A DNA stretch of 26,835 nucleotides from Candidatus Woesebacteria bacterium (GTDB lineage: Bacteria > Patescibacteriota > Microgenomatia > UBA8517 > UBA10165), in the NCBI GenBank assembly GCA_002686465.1, contig NZCP01000028.1:1-26835 (forward strand), read 5' to 3'. Every line of letters starts with the position of its first letter. The first letter of the stretch is position 1. Both the position numbers and the translations under genes were made by a program. The notes under the pieces were generated by a model that was not told where the DNA came from, did not search any database, and was given only the letters and a program-made list of their open reading frames with translations. Shown here one piece after another: positions 19,825-26,623 of this stretch.

Positions 19825-21672
19825 CTACTTAGCAATTAACTCCAGTATGTTTTTACCGTCTCCTTTTATTTCCCCATCCTTAACTAGTTTGTTTGCGAGA
19901 AATAGCCAGTTTGTGGCGTTTTGAGCGGTTAAAACGTCCCTCCGGTAATTTTGCTCAGCTGCAGTGCTCATACGCTTGTATAGCTTTTTGTCAGTGAAGA
20001 GATCGAACAAACGTTGGGCGACTTGGTTTGTTGATCCAGCTTTAACAAGATATCCCGTGATTCTATCTTGAATCTGCAGGGGTATGCCCCCACTATTATA
20101 TGCAATGACAGGTTTTCCTTTCATAAGTGCCTCTGTAACTTTGATCTCAAAGCCTTCTTTGTAGGAGAGCTGAAGGGCTACTTTGCTTTCGCGGACTAAA
20201 GTATTTAGAAGTTGGTCGATATGTGGAAGTCTAACCACTTTAACATCGTGCGCTAAGGAATGGTATTCTTTTTGCTTAAGCATATTCATGACCAGATACA
20301 ACATCGGGATTCCGTCTGGGTCGTCTACCGAGCCATGCCCAACAATAACTAGCTGAGGCATCTTTTGCCCTGCCTTTTTTAGTTTTATTCTTAGTTTCCT
20401 GAAAGAATCGATTACATCGGGGATACCCTTGGAAGGGTCAAATCTGGCAATTTGGATAATATATGGCCTCTCAAAATCAAGGGGCGTTTGATTTTCCACA
20501 AGCAGCAGCTTATTAAATAAGCGACGATAATAACTTCTTTGGCCCCTGCTTAATGGTTTATTGAGCCCATCTAGAGGGTCTGTTGTTGCAGGCATTAAAA
20601 CTGTTTTCTCTTTTGGTATATTGGCAGGGATGAATGCTTTAATTGGATGGCTTACGAAACAATCAGCACTTTTGATATTTTTCCAAATAAAACTCCAAGT
20701 TTTGTGTTGTGGTGTACCCAGTCGATCTGCAAGATGAGACTCAATTTGAATATGTGATCGGTAGATTATCTTAGCCTTTGGATTAATACGCCTTATATAT
20801 GGTATTAAACCTGATGGTTGGGGATCGTCAATAACAACTACATCCGTATCTCGGAAAACTTCTTTGAAGCCATCAACATTTTCTTCAATCCAAGTATCGT
20901 AAAGCTCTTTGTCTTTTTTACTAAGGCGTACATCAGAGTTTGCGACACCTTGCAGAACATTATGGAATTTAGTTTTAGTAATCTCAAATACTTCTTGCCT
21001 TCCCCTCATAACAAACCAGTGCGCATCAACACCTAACAGTCGAAAAAGTCTAATGAGGGCATGTCTCATAAGCGCTACACCTCCACCTCTTGGGGTGGCG
21101 TTAAAAAAGACGAGTCTTTTCCTCTTAAACTCTGCTGCCAGTTTCGTAAGATACGAAGCTGTTTGGGCTGGGATTGCCTTTTTGTAGTCATCAAATGTTA
21201 CAAGGTCTGTGACATTGACTTCATTTTGGGATTTTAACCTTATTTCCGCTATATCCTCTTTGTTAAAGTAGGACTCCACCTTGTTCACTGAATGCTCTAT
21301 TAGTTTGCGGGATGATTTTTTGTTTGTGGGCAAGACGTATGGAACAACATCCCTTTTTAGCCATAGCATTGATGCCAGCTCATGCAAAGAGTTTTTACCA
21401 GTTATTCCTGCTGCAACAAATTTCAAATTGTTACGACTGCTGTGGCTCTTTAACCACTGGAGGATATCTAGATCAGGATTCCCGTTATTGATTGGTTGTT
21501 TATGGAAGACTAAATTTTCGGATCCCCCTTCTGCTACATGGAATTCGCCGTTCTCAACCTTGATTCCAAGATAGGTGGAAAAAGGGGTTTCTAGCTCCTC
21601 AATTTGCGCCCTTATTTTTCCTAAGTTCCGAAGTAGGTTTTTTTGCTGAGGACTCTGCGCACGCGAGGGCAT
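19825..21672 (-). CDS. GT4-family glycosyltransferase, trehalose-synthase (TreT)-like
   Basis: The 615-residue protein has about 190 extra N-terminal residues (of unknown role) before a GT-B glycosyltransferase. The N-terminal Rossmann half starts at RLVFFNATPRGGGVALMRHA and contains DAHWFVMRG, VVVIDDPQPSGLIPYI and IYRSHIQIE, all typical of TreT-type trehalose synthases. The C-terminal half contains YIIQIARFDPSKGIPDVIDS, LVIVGHGSVDDPDG and the donor-binding E-x7-E loop SYKEGFEIKVTEAL. TreT makes trehalose from NDP-glucose and glucose; related proteins do other transfers, so the substrate is uncertain. A promoter TTGACA-17-TAATTT is nine bases from the ATG. It is divergent from the CPBP gene. 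Confidence 0.82.
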   Translation of the reverse strand: MPSRAQSPQQKNLLRNLGKIRAQIEELETPFSTYLGIKVENGEFHVAEGGSENLVFHKQPINNGNPDLDILQWLKSHSSRNNLKFVAAGITGKNSLHELASMLWLKRDVVPYVLPTNKKSSRKLIEHSVNKVESYFNKEDIAEIRLKSQNEVNVTDLVTFDDYKKAIPAQTASYLTKLAAEFKRKRLVFFNATPRGGGVALMRHALIRLFRLLGVDAHWFVMRGRQEVFEITKTKFHNVLQGVANSDVRLSKKDKELYDTWIEENVDGFKEVFRDTDVVVIDDPQPSGLIPYIRRINPKAKIIYRSHIQIESHLADRLGTPQHKTWSFIWKNIKSADCFVSHPIKAFIPANIPKEKTVLMPATTDPLDGLNKPLSRGQRSYYRRLFNKLLLVENQTPLDFERPYIIQIARFDPSKGIPDVIDSFRKLRIKLKKAGQKMPQLVIVGHGSVDDPDGIPMLYLVMNMLKQKEYHSLAHDVKVVRLPHIDQLLNTLVRESKVALQLSYKEGFEIKVTEALMKGKPVIAYNSGGIPLQIQDRITGYLVKAGSTNQVAQRLFDLFTDKKLYKRMSTAAEQNYRRDVLTAQNATNWLFLANKLVKDGEIKGDGKNILELIAK

Positions 21673-21681
21673 GTGCTTTTT

Positions 21682-21710
21682 AAATTACACCTAAGGTTGT
21701 TGGATGTCAA
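21682..21710 (-). promoter_or_regulatory. Promoter of the glycosyltransferase gene
   Basis: On the minus strand, TTGACA (21710-21705), 17 nt and TAATTT (21687-21682) precede the ATG at 21672 with nine intervening bases. Confidence 0.6.
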
Positions 21711-21725
21711 GATGTTTTGAATAAA

Positions 21726-21734
21726 TGTTAGAAT
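21726..21734 (+). promoter_or_regulatory. Extended -10 promoter of the CPBP gene
   Basis: TGT-TAGAAT (21726-21734) ends nine bases before the ATG at 21744. It is placed back to back with the glycosyltransferase promoter. Confidence 0.5.
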
Positions 21735-21743
21735 AACAACGAT

Positions 21744-22076
21744 ATGATTGAGAAAATCAGATCCTACACTTCCAGAATCCAACCTTGGTGGACGATTATT
21801 GGTGCGCCCATTGTGCAAGAAGCCATTTTTAGATTTATTCCACACCAGCTTCTTTATGTGTCCACTGGGAAATTCTGGGAGATTGGTATTACCACATCAA
21901 TTATTTTTGCTTCAATACATTGGTATTTTGGCAGGCGGTTTGTAGTTCTTGCTTTCTTTGCTGGACTATTTTATTGGTGGCTTATGGTTAACTTTGGGAT
22001 TATTGGCGCAATTTTAGGACACTCAGCTGTAAATATAATATGGCTTAGGAGGAGGCGAAGAAGTCGGACAGAATGA
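21744..22076 (+). CDS. Minimal CPBP-family membrane protein (Abi/Rce1-like)
   Basis: CPBP proteins are intramembrane metalloproteases or their inactive relatives. At 110 residues this one is about half the usual length, with three to four helices. The three family motifs are there in compressed form: VQEAIFRF for EExxxR (first Glu replaced by Gln), FASIHWYFG for FxxxH, and GHSAVNIIW for HxxxN. The end is strongly basic (RRRRRSR). The loss of the first glutamate may reduce or remove activity. The gene has its own promoter, and the next gene starts 18 nt downstream behind its own -10. Confidence 0.7.
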   Translation: MIEKIRSYTSRIQPWWTIIGAPIVQEAIFRFIPHQLLYVSTGKFWEIGITTSIIFASIHWYFGRRFVVLAFFAGLFYWWLMVNFGIIGAILGHSAVNIIWLRRRRRSRTE

Positions 22077-22088
22077 TTGTAGTACAAT
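22076..22088 (+). promoter_or_regulatory. -10 element inside a perfect 13-nt palindrome
   Basis: ATTGTA-G-TACAAT is a perfect dyad. Its right arm TACAAT (22083-22088) is a plausible -10, six bases before the ATG at 22095. The first base overlaps the CPBP stop codon. Confidence 0.35.
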
Positions 22089-22094
22089 ACCAAT

Positions 22095-22592
22095 ATGGCA
22101 ACGGAAAGATTACAGCTTCCGGATGTATTTCTCAGCGCTTCTAATACATTGAAAGAAATCACTGGAGTTCATGTTCAGTCATCTGATCTCAGGGGTGAAA
22201 TGCAGCGTCTTTGGGGAGAAGTACAATTGCGCACACATGGGTATGGGGAGTGGAAGATTTCATCTCTAAAAGCAAGGTTTTTTGAAGGCCCTAAGCCATT
22301 AGTTGTTAACCAGGCAAAAATTTATGTCTCAAAGGTTTTTGGTACTGTTCATGAAGCGGTGTTTGATGAAAACCCACATATTAAAAAAAGTGAATCGCCA
22401 ATAGGTGGATTTGAATGGCCTTTCAGAATACCACTCGTAGAGTCTTTAAGAGGATTTTTTGAGGCGGATTTTGAGGATACATTACCCCACTTTCCTCTTG
22501 ACCAAATCGACCGGGATTTAAAGGCGTTAGAACAACACTTGAAAAAGCAAGGGTTAATTAGAATCCCAAAGGCTATTTATATGCCCTTCTAA
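22095..22592 (+). CDS. Conserved-looking hypothetical protein, 165 residues
   Basis: I do not recognise a family. The protein is soluble, with no signal peptide or membrane helix. It starts MATERLQLPDVFLSASNTLK; the middle has KARFFEGPKPLVVNQAKIYV and the end LEQHLKKQGLIRIPKAIYMP. The mix of short beta segments (EVQLRTHGYGEWKISSLKA) and helices suggests a compact alpha/beta fold. A -10-like TACAAT six bases before the ATG predicts a leaderless mRNA. It lies between the CPBP gene and comM on the same strand, each with its own promoter signal. It is open over its full length and codon use looks native, so it is likely real. Confidence 0.65.
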   Translation: MATERLQLPDVFLSASNTLKEITGVHVQSSDLRGEMQRLWGEVQLRTHGYGEWKISSLKARFFEGPKPLVVNQAKIYVSKVFGTVHEAVFDENPHIKKSESPIGGFEWPFRIPLVESLRGFFEADFEDTLPHFPLDQIDRDLKALEQHLKKQGLIRIPKAIYMPF

Positions 22593-22593
22593 A

Positions 22594-22624
22594 TTGATAG
22601 TGCAAAATTACTCCATGTTATAGT
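22594..22624 (+). promoter_or_regulatory. Promoter of comM
   Basis: Extended -10 TGT-TATAGT (22616-22624) is six bases before the ATG at 22631. TTGATA at 22594-22599 is a possible but distant -35 (19-nt spacer). Confidence 0.5.
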
Positions 22625-22630
22625 TGAAAT

Positions 22631-24172
22631 ATGCTTGCTAAGGTTTTTTCGGGTGCAACAGTTGGGCTTTCTGGAGTTCCCATCGAGGTTGAAGTTGATA
22701 TTGCCTCCCAAGGACTCCCTGCATTTAATATCGTTGGTCTTCCAGATAAAGCGGTTGAGGAAGCAAAAGAAAGGGTTCGGTCTGCGATTAAGAACTCTGG
22801 AGCTGATTTTCCACCCCGTCGCATAACAGTTAATTTAGCTCCTGCCGATCTTCCAAAAGAGGGTCCTTCATTTGACCTGCCAATGGCAATTGGGATCCTG
22901 ATTGCTTCGGAACAGTTGCCCCAACAGGATTTGGCAAGGTCGTTGTTTTTCGGCGAGTTGTCTTTGGACGGGTCGCTCCGCCACACTGCTGGAATCTTGC
23001 CGATGGCGCTTTTGGCTAAAGAAAAAGGATACAAGAGTATTTTCCTGCCCCCAGCAAACGCTGAGGAAGCATCAGTTGTTCAGGGGATAAAAGTTTATCC
23101 TGTTAAAAACTTAATACAGATTTTTCGACATCTATCAGGTGTTGAAGATGTAAGACCGATAAAAAACATCCCGTTTAAAAAACTATTGGAGAGAACACCA
23201 TTCGAGTTTGACTTCGGAGAAGTCCAAGGGCAGGAACATGCAAAGCGGGCTCTTGAGATTGCCTCTGCAGGTGGGCACAATGTTTTTATGAAAGGAATTC
23301 CGGGAGCGGGAAAAACTATGCTCGCTCGTGCATTTCCCGGAATTTTGCCAGAGCTAACAGAAGATGAGGCAATGGAGGTAACTAAAATTTATTCAATCAC
23401 TGGAAATCTTTCAGATGGGCAATCGGTAGTACGCTATCGTCCTTTTAGAAGCCCACATCATACAACAAGCCGAATCGGTCTGATTGGTGGTGGAACAAAA
23501 CCAATGCCAGGAGAGATTTCTCTTGCCCACCGGGGAGTTTTGTTTTTGGATGAGTTTCCGGAGTTTCCAAGACATGTTTTAGAAGCACTCCGTCAACCGG
23601 TGGAAGACGGGGTAGTTAGTATTTCAAGGGCCGCCGGGAGTGTTTCCTATCCTGCCCAATTTACTTTAGTTTCTGCCTCCAATCCTTGTCCTTGCGGCTA
23701 CTATGGCTCGGATATAAAACCCTGCCGCTGTCTGCCCGGTCAAATTTCGCGTTACCAAAAAAGAGTATCGGGTCCAATTTTGGATAGGATAGATATTCAC
23801 ATCGACGTTCCACAAGTCAAAGTTGAGAAGCTGGTTGCAACAGGGAAAAGGAAAGTTGATAGCTCTTCTAAAATTCAAAAGAGGGTCCAAAAAGCACGAC
23901 AACTTCAACTGCGCCGTTTCAAGGGCACAAAACTAAAATCTAATGCCGAGATGTCGACTCGACAAGTTAAGCAGTTTTGTAAACTATCGAACGAGTGTCA
24001 AACAATACTTCGCCAGGCGGTTTCCCAGATGGGACTTTCCGCCCGATCTTACTATAAAGTAATTAAAGTTGCCAGGACTGTTGCGGATTTGGAAGGTAGC
24101 AAAGATATCGTTCCCCTTCACATTACCGAGGCCTTACAGTATCGTCCGAAAGAAGACGAGCTGATGATATAA
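22631..24172 (+). CDS. comM: YifB/ComM-family Mg-chelatase-like AAA ATPase
   Basis: ComM is a hexameric helicase that promotes branch migration during natural transformation. The 513-residue protein has the N-terminal domain (LAKVFSGATVGLSGVPIEVE, NIVGLPDKAVEEAKERVRSA), the AAA module with Walker A GIPGAGKTM and Walker B VLFLDEFPEF, and the sensor stretch RQPVEDGVVSISRAAGSV. Near the C-terminus a cysteine-rich loop has ASNPCPCGYYG and CRCLPGQISRYQ, then GLSARSYYKVIKVARTVADL. Length and motifs are normal. It suggests that DNA uptake is possible in this organism, although homologues also occur in species not known to be competent. Confidence 0.93.
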   Translation: MLAKVFSGATVGLSGVPIEVEVDIASQGLPAFNIVGLPDKAVEEAKERVRSAIKNSGADFPPRRITVNLAPADLPKEGPSFDLPMAIGILIASEQLPQQDLARSLFFGELSLDGSLRHTAGILPMALLAKEKGYKSIFLPPANAEEASVVQGIKVYPVKNLIQIFRHLSGVEDVRPIKNIPFKKLLERTPFEFDFGEVQGQEHAKRALEIASAGGHNVFMKGIPGAGKTMLARAFPGILPELTEDEAMEVTKIYSITGNLSDGQSVVRYRPFRSPHHTTSRIGLIGGGTKPMPGEISLAHRGVLFLDEFPEFPRHVLEALRQPVEDGVVSISRAAGSVSYPAQFTLVSASNPCPCGYYGSDIKPCRCLPGQISRYQKRVSGPILDRIDIHIDVPQVKVEKLVATGKRKVDSSSKIQKRVQKARQLQLRRFKGTKLKSNAEMSTRQVKQFCKLSNECQTILRQAVSQMGLSARSYYKVIKVARTVADLEGSKDIVPLHITEALQYRPKEDELMI

Positions 24173-24173
24173 T
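24165..24173 (+). promoter_or_regulatory. Extended -10 promoter of the HELLH-protein gene
   Basis: TGA-TATAAT (24165-24173) overlaps the comM stop codon and ends ten bases before the ATG at 24184. Confidence 0.5.
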
Positions 24174-24183
24174 TATCTTTCGA

Positions 24184-24699
24184 ATGCTCCAGATTAATTT
24201 TTATCCAGAAAGTGACGAGAAAGAATTTACTAAGGCTGCAAAGGAATATGCTCAAATTTGGTCTAAAGATGCAGATAAGATTGTTCGCTTGATTGAGAAA
24301 TATAGCGGCATGAAGTTTAAGACGAAAGTGATTAATGCAGTGACTTTCGAGGGAAGAAGTTTTTCAAAACCGATGAGCCTTAGAAGTAGTTATCCTCGTA
24401 GAGTTAAAGAAGCGGTTTTGGTACATGAGTTATTACATAGACTGTTAATAGACAATAACTTTTGGTTTGGTAATAAAGATACGTACCACGAAGATGTGCA
24501 TAAGATGATTGATTTAATACTTTTTGATATCTGGGTTGATTTGTTAGGAAAAAAAGTCGCGAAAGAAAGTCAAGAGTTAGAAATAAGCTTTGGAGATCCA
24601 GCGTACAAAAGAGCTTGGAGCTGGGCTTTATCGTTTTCTAAAGATGAAAGACCTAAAAAGTTTCAGGAAATGAAGAAAAAGTATCAAAAAAGCTCCTGA
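24184..24699 (+). CDS. Putative zinc metallopeptidase-like protein (HELLH)
   Basis: The family is not recognised. The 171-residue soluble protein contains AVLVHELLHRLL (residues 79-90), an HExxH-type zinc site in a hydrophobic helix, followed by YHEDVHKMIDLILFDIWVDL, which could supply the third ligand (Glu or His). There is no signal peptide, so it would act in the cytoplasm. Small HExxH proteins of this size include minigluzincin-like peptidases, but the match is only to the motif. The end is Lys-rich. A TATAAT lies across the comM stop, and its own stop overlaps the first arm of the palindrome array at 24698. Confidence 0.6.
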   Translation: MLQINFYPESDEKEFTKAAKEYAQIWSKDADKIVRLIEKYSGMKFKTKVINAVTFEGRSFSKPMSLRSSYPRRVKEAVLVHELLHRLLIDNNFWFGNKDTYHEDVHKMIDLILFDIWVDLLGKKVAKESQELEISFGDPAYKRAWSWALSFSKDERPKKFQEMKKKYQKSS

Positions 24700-24754
24700 G
24701 TTAACTACGTAGTTAAATACGTAGTTAACTCAATGATTAACTATGAAGTTAATC
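24698..24754. promoter_or_regulatory. Array of TTAACTA/TAGTTAA palindromes
   Basis: GAGTTAACTACGTA (24698-24711) and its exact reverse complement (24718-24731) flank a 6-nt loop. Inside them TTAACTACGTAGTTAA (24701-24716) is itself a perfect 16-nt palindrome. A third element, GATTAACT-ATGA-AGTTAATC (24735-24754), is another perfect dyad with the same half-site. With no T run, a terminator is unlikely on either strand. The repeated half-site suggests a multi-site operator for a dimeric regulator, placed before the efflux operon. Confidence 0.6.
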
Positions 24755-24784
24755 GCGTATTTCTGATTTTACTGCTTCGATACA

Positions 24785-24813
24785 TTGATTTAGCCACGAA
24801 AAAGGAATATAAT
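24785..24813 (+). promoter_or_regulatory. Strong promoter facing an immediate terminator
   Basis: TTGATT (24785-24790), a 17-nt spacer and consensus TATAAT (24808-24813). Predicted transcription starts near 24820, only about seven bases before the terminator stem at 24827. Confidence 0.7.
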
Positions 24814-24826
24814 GACCCTATAGTTG

Positions 24827-24850
24827 AGCTGTCTATGGCAGCTTTTTTTT
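24827..24850 (+). terminator. Rho-independent terminator between the two efflux-operon promoters
   Basis: AGCTGTC (24827-24833) pairs with GGCAGCT (24837-24843) around TAT, with one G-T pair. It is followed by a run of eight T ending at 24850. It would end transcripts from the promoter at 24785-24813 after about 30 nt. Confidence 0.75.
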
Positions 24851-24864
24851 ATGGCAAATTGTAG

Positions 24865-24870
24865 TAGAAT
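24865..24870 (+). promoter_or_regulatory. -10 element of the efflux operon
   Basis: TAGAAT (24865-24870) ends six bases before the ATG at 24877, so the first gene of the operon would be leaderless. No clear -35 is present; the T run of the terminator occupies that position. Confidence 0.45.
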
Positions 24871-24876
24871 GTATGT

Positions 24877-25950
24877 ATGAAATCTTTTCTTCTGGTAGCT
24901 AAAAAATGGCTTTCCTTTCCTTTATGGATTAAAGCTCTCTCTGTAATAATTATTATTTTGGTTCTTGGATACATTTTAGGAATTGGCCCTTTTGCAAGAC
25001 AGACGGATGGAGTTAAGACTGTTGAGGTAAAAGAAGCAACAATTCGCCAGACCGTTTCTGCCTCCGGCACACTTCTGGCTAAACAATACGCAAAACTTCA
25101 TTTTCAGACGTTAGGAAAATTGTCTTTGCTAAAAGTTGAAAAAGGTGATCAAGTTAGCAAAGGTCAAACTATTGCATCACTTGATACAATGAGTCTTCGT
25201 GCAACTTTAGAGAAAGAAAATTCCGATCTGCGCTCTGCCGAGGCGACAGTAGCGAAGGTTCTAGATGAAGTTAAAGGACATGATGATGATGAATCGCTTG
25301 AGCAAAGAGAGGATAGAACAGTTGCTGAGGTTGCACGCGATAAAGCGTATTGGGATCAACAAAAAGCTGAAAAAGCACTCCAAGATGCAATATTGAAATC
25401 TCCAGTTTCCGGTACTGTGGTTGATATATCTTCAATGGTTGTCGGCCAAAACGTTACAGCTGCTGACACAATAGAAATTGTTGATTTGGATGGTTTTGTC
25501 TTCCGGGCACTTGTCGACGAGATAGATTACGGAACAATAAAACTTGGGCAAAAAGCAGAAGTTTTTCTTGATGCTTTTTCAGACGAGATCTTTGAAGGAG
25601 AAGTGGTTTTTATAGGAGCAAGTATGACAAAGACTACAAGCGGAACAACTGCTATTCCTGTCGAGGTAAAGCTTGTGCAAGACGCTCGTTTTGTTCATGG
25701 CGTCAATGGTGATATAGAATTTTTGACGAAAGAAGCAGGGGGCGTAATTGTTATTCCGGCGTCAGTTGTCACAAGAGACGAAGATGGCGAATTTGTCTTT
25801 CTGGTTAAAGGCGGTATAGCACGCATGCAAAAAGTCACTTTGGGTATTGAGACTGATAGCGAAGTGGAAGTTACAGATGGACTAAAAACAGGTGATGTAA
25901 TAGTAACAGATGGAGTGGAGGAGCTTAGCGATGGCCAAAAGATCCGCTAA
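24877..25950 (+). CDS. HlyD/MacA-type efflux membrane-fusion subunit
   Basis: This is the periplasmic-adaptor-like subunit of a MacB-type ABC exporter. The 357-residue protein has one N-terminal membrane helix (PLWIKALSVIIIILVLGYIL) and a first biotinyl-lipoyl half (LHFQTLGKLSLLKVEKGDQV). A helical hairpin comes next (NSDLRSAEATVAKVLDEVKG and on), followed by the second lipoyl half (LKSPVSGTVVDISSMVVGQN). The beta-barrel (FVFRALVDEIDYGTIKLGQK) and a membrane-proximal domain end it. The hairpin is short, which fits a cell without an outer-membrane partner. Its 3' end overlaps the ATPase gene by 20 bases. It starts the operon behind the regulatory gap at 24698-24870. Confidence 0.9.
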   Translation: MKSFLLVAKKWLSFPLWIKALSVIIIILVLGYILGIGPFARQTDGVKTVEVKEATIRQTVSASGTLLAKQYAKLHFQTLGKLSLLKVEKGDQVSKGQTIASLDTMSLRATLEKENSDLRSAEATVAKVLDEVKGHDDDESLEQREDRTVAEVARDKAYWDQQKAEKALQDAILKSPVSGTVVDISSMVVGQNVTAADTIEIVDLDGFVFRALVDEIDYGTIKLGQKAEVFLDAFSDEIFEGEVVFIGASMTKTTSGTTAIPVEVKLVQDARFVHGVNGDIEFLTKEAGGVIVIPASVVTRDEDGEFVFLVKGGIARMQKVTLGIETDSEVEVTDGLKTGDVIVTDGVEELSDGQKIR

Positions 25951-26623
25951 AGACCTTCTTGTTTTTGCCGATGTATATAAGACTTATCAGATGGGTGAAT
26001 CAGAAGTTCACGCATTAGATGGAGTCTCACCAACAATAAGGCGTGGAGAGTTTGTAGCAATAACAGGCGCTTCAGGATCTGGAAAGTCGACTCTGATGCA
26101 TCTGATGGGCTTTCTTGACACTCCGACTTCAGGAAAGATTTTCCTTGAGGGCCGCGATACATCACAACTTTCCGAAAGAAAACTTGCCCAACTTCGCAAT
26201 CAAAATGTTGGTTTTGTTTTTCAATCGTTTAATCTCCTTCCTCGCACCTCTGCCCTTTCTAATGTTGAACTACCGGTTCTATATGCCGGCAAAAGTGCCA
26301 GGCAAAGACAAAAAGAGGCATCCAAAGCTCTTTCAAGAGTCGGATTAAAAGATCGCCTTTTTCATACTCCGGCACAACTCTCAGGTGGAGAGCAACAACG
26401 AGTCGCAATTGCACGAGCACTTGTTAATAACCCAAGCATAATTTTGGCTGACGAGCCAACTGGAAATTTAGACACAAAAACAAGCGAAGTTATTATGAAG
26501 ATTTTGAAAGATCTAAATCATGCTGGCCACACAATTGTTGTTGTGACACACGAGGATCAGATTGCATCATATGCCAAAAGAACAATCGAGCTTACTGATG
26601 GGAGAATAAAAAATGGATCTTGA
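25931..26623 (+). CDS. MacB/LolD-type ABC transporter ATPase
   Basis: This is the ATPase that powers the exporter of this operon. From the ATG at 25931 (MAKRSAKDLLVFADVYKTY) the protein is 230 residues. Walker A GASGSGKST, Q-loop FVFQSFNLLPR, signature LSGGEQQR, Walker B IILADEPT and the H-loop VVVVTHE are all intact. The Q-loop and the FNLL sequence are typical of the MacB/LolD/FtsE class. I prefer this ATG to one at 25910 because GGAGG (25917-25921) lies nine bases upstream of it. It overlaps the MacA-like gene by 20 bases and the permease gene by 11, indicating tight coupling. Confidence 0.94.
   Translation: MAKRSAKDLLVFADVYKTYQMGESEVHALDGVSPTIRRGEFVAITGASGSGKSTLMHLMGFLDTPTSGKIFLEGRDTSQLSERKLAQLRNQNVGFVFQSFNLLPRTSALSNVELPVLYAGKSARQRQKEASKALSRVGLKDRLFHTPAQLSGGEQQRVAIARALVNNPSIILADEPTGNLDTKTSEVIMKILKDLNHAGHTIVVVTHEDQIASYAKRTIELTDGRIKNGS

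Noticed and set aside
24698..24754. CRISPR or simple terminator as an explanation of the palindromes
   Set aside because: There are no regular spacers or repeats of CRISPR length, and no T run follows the stems.
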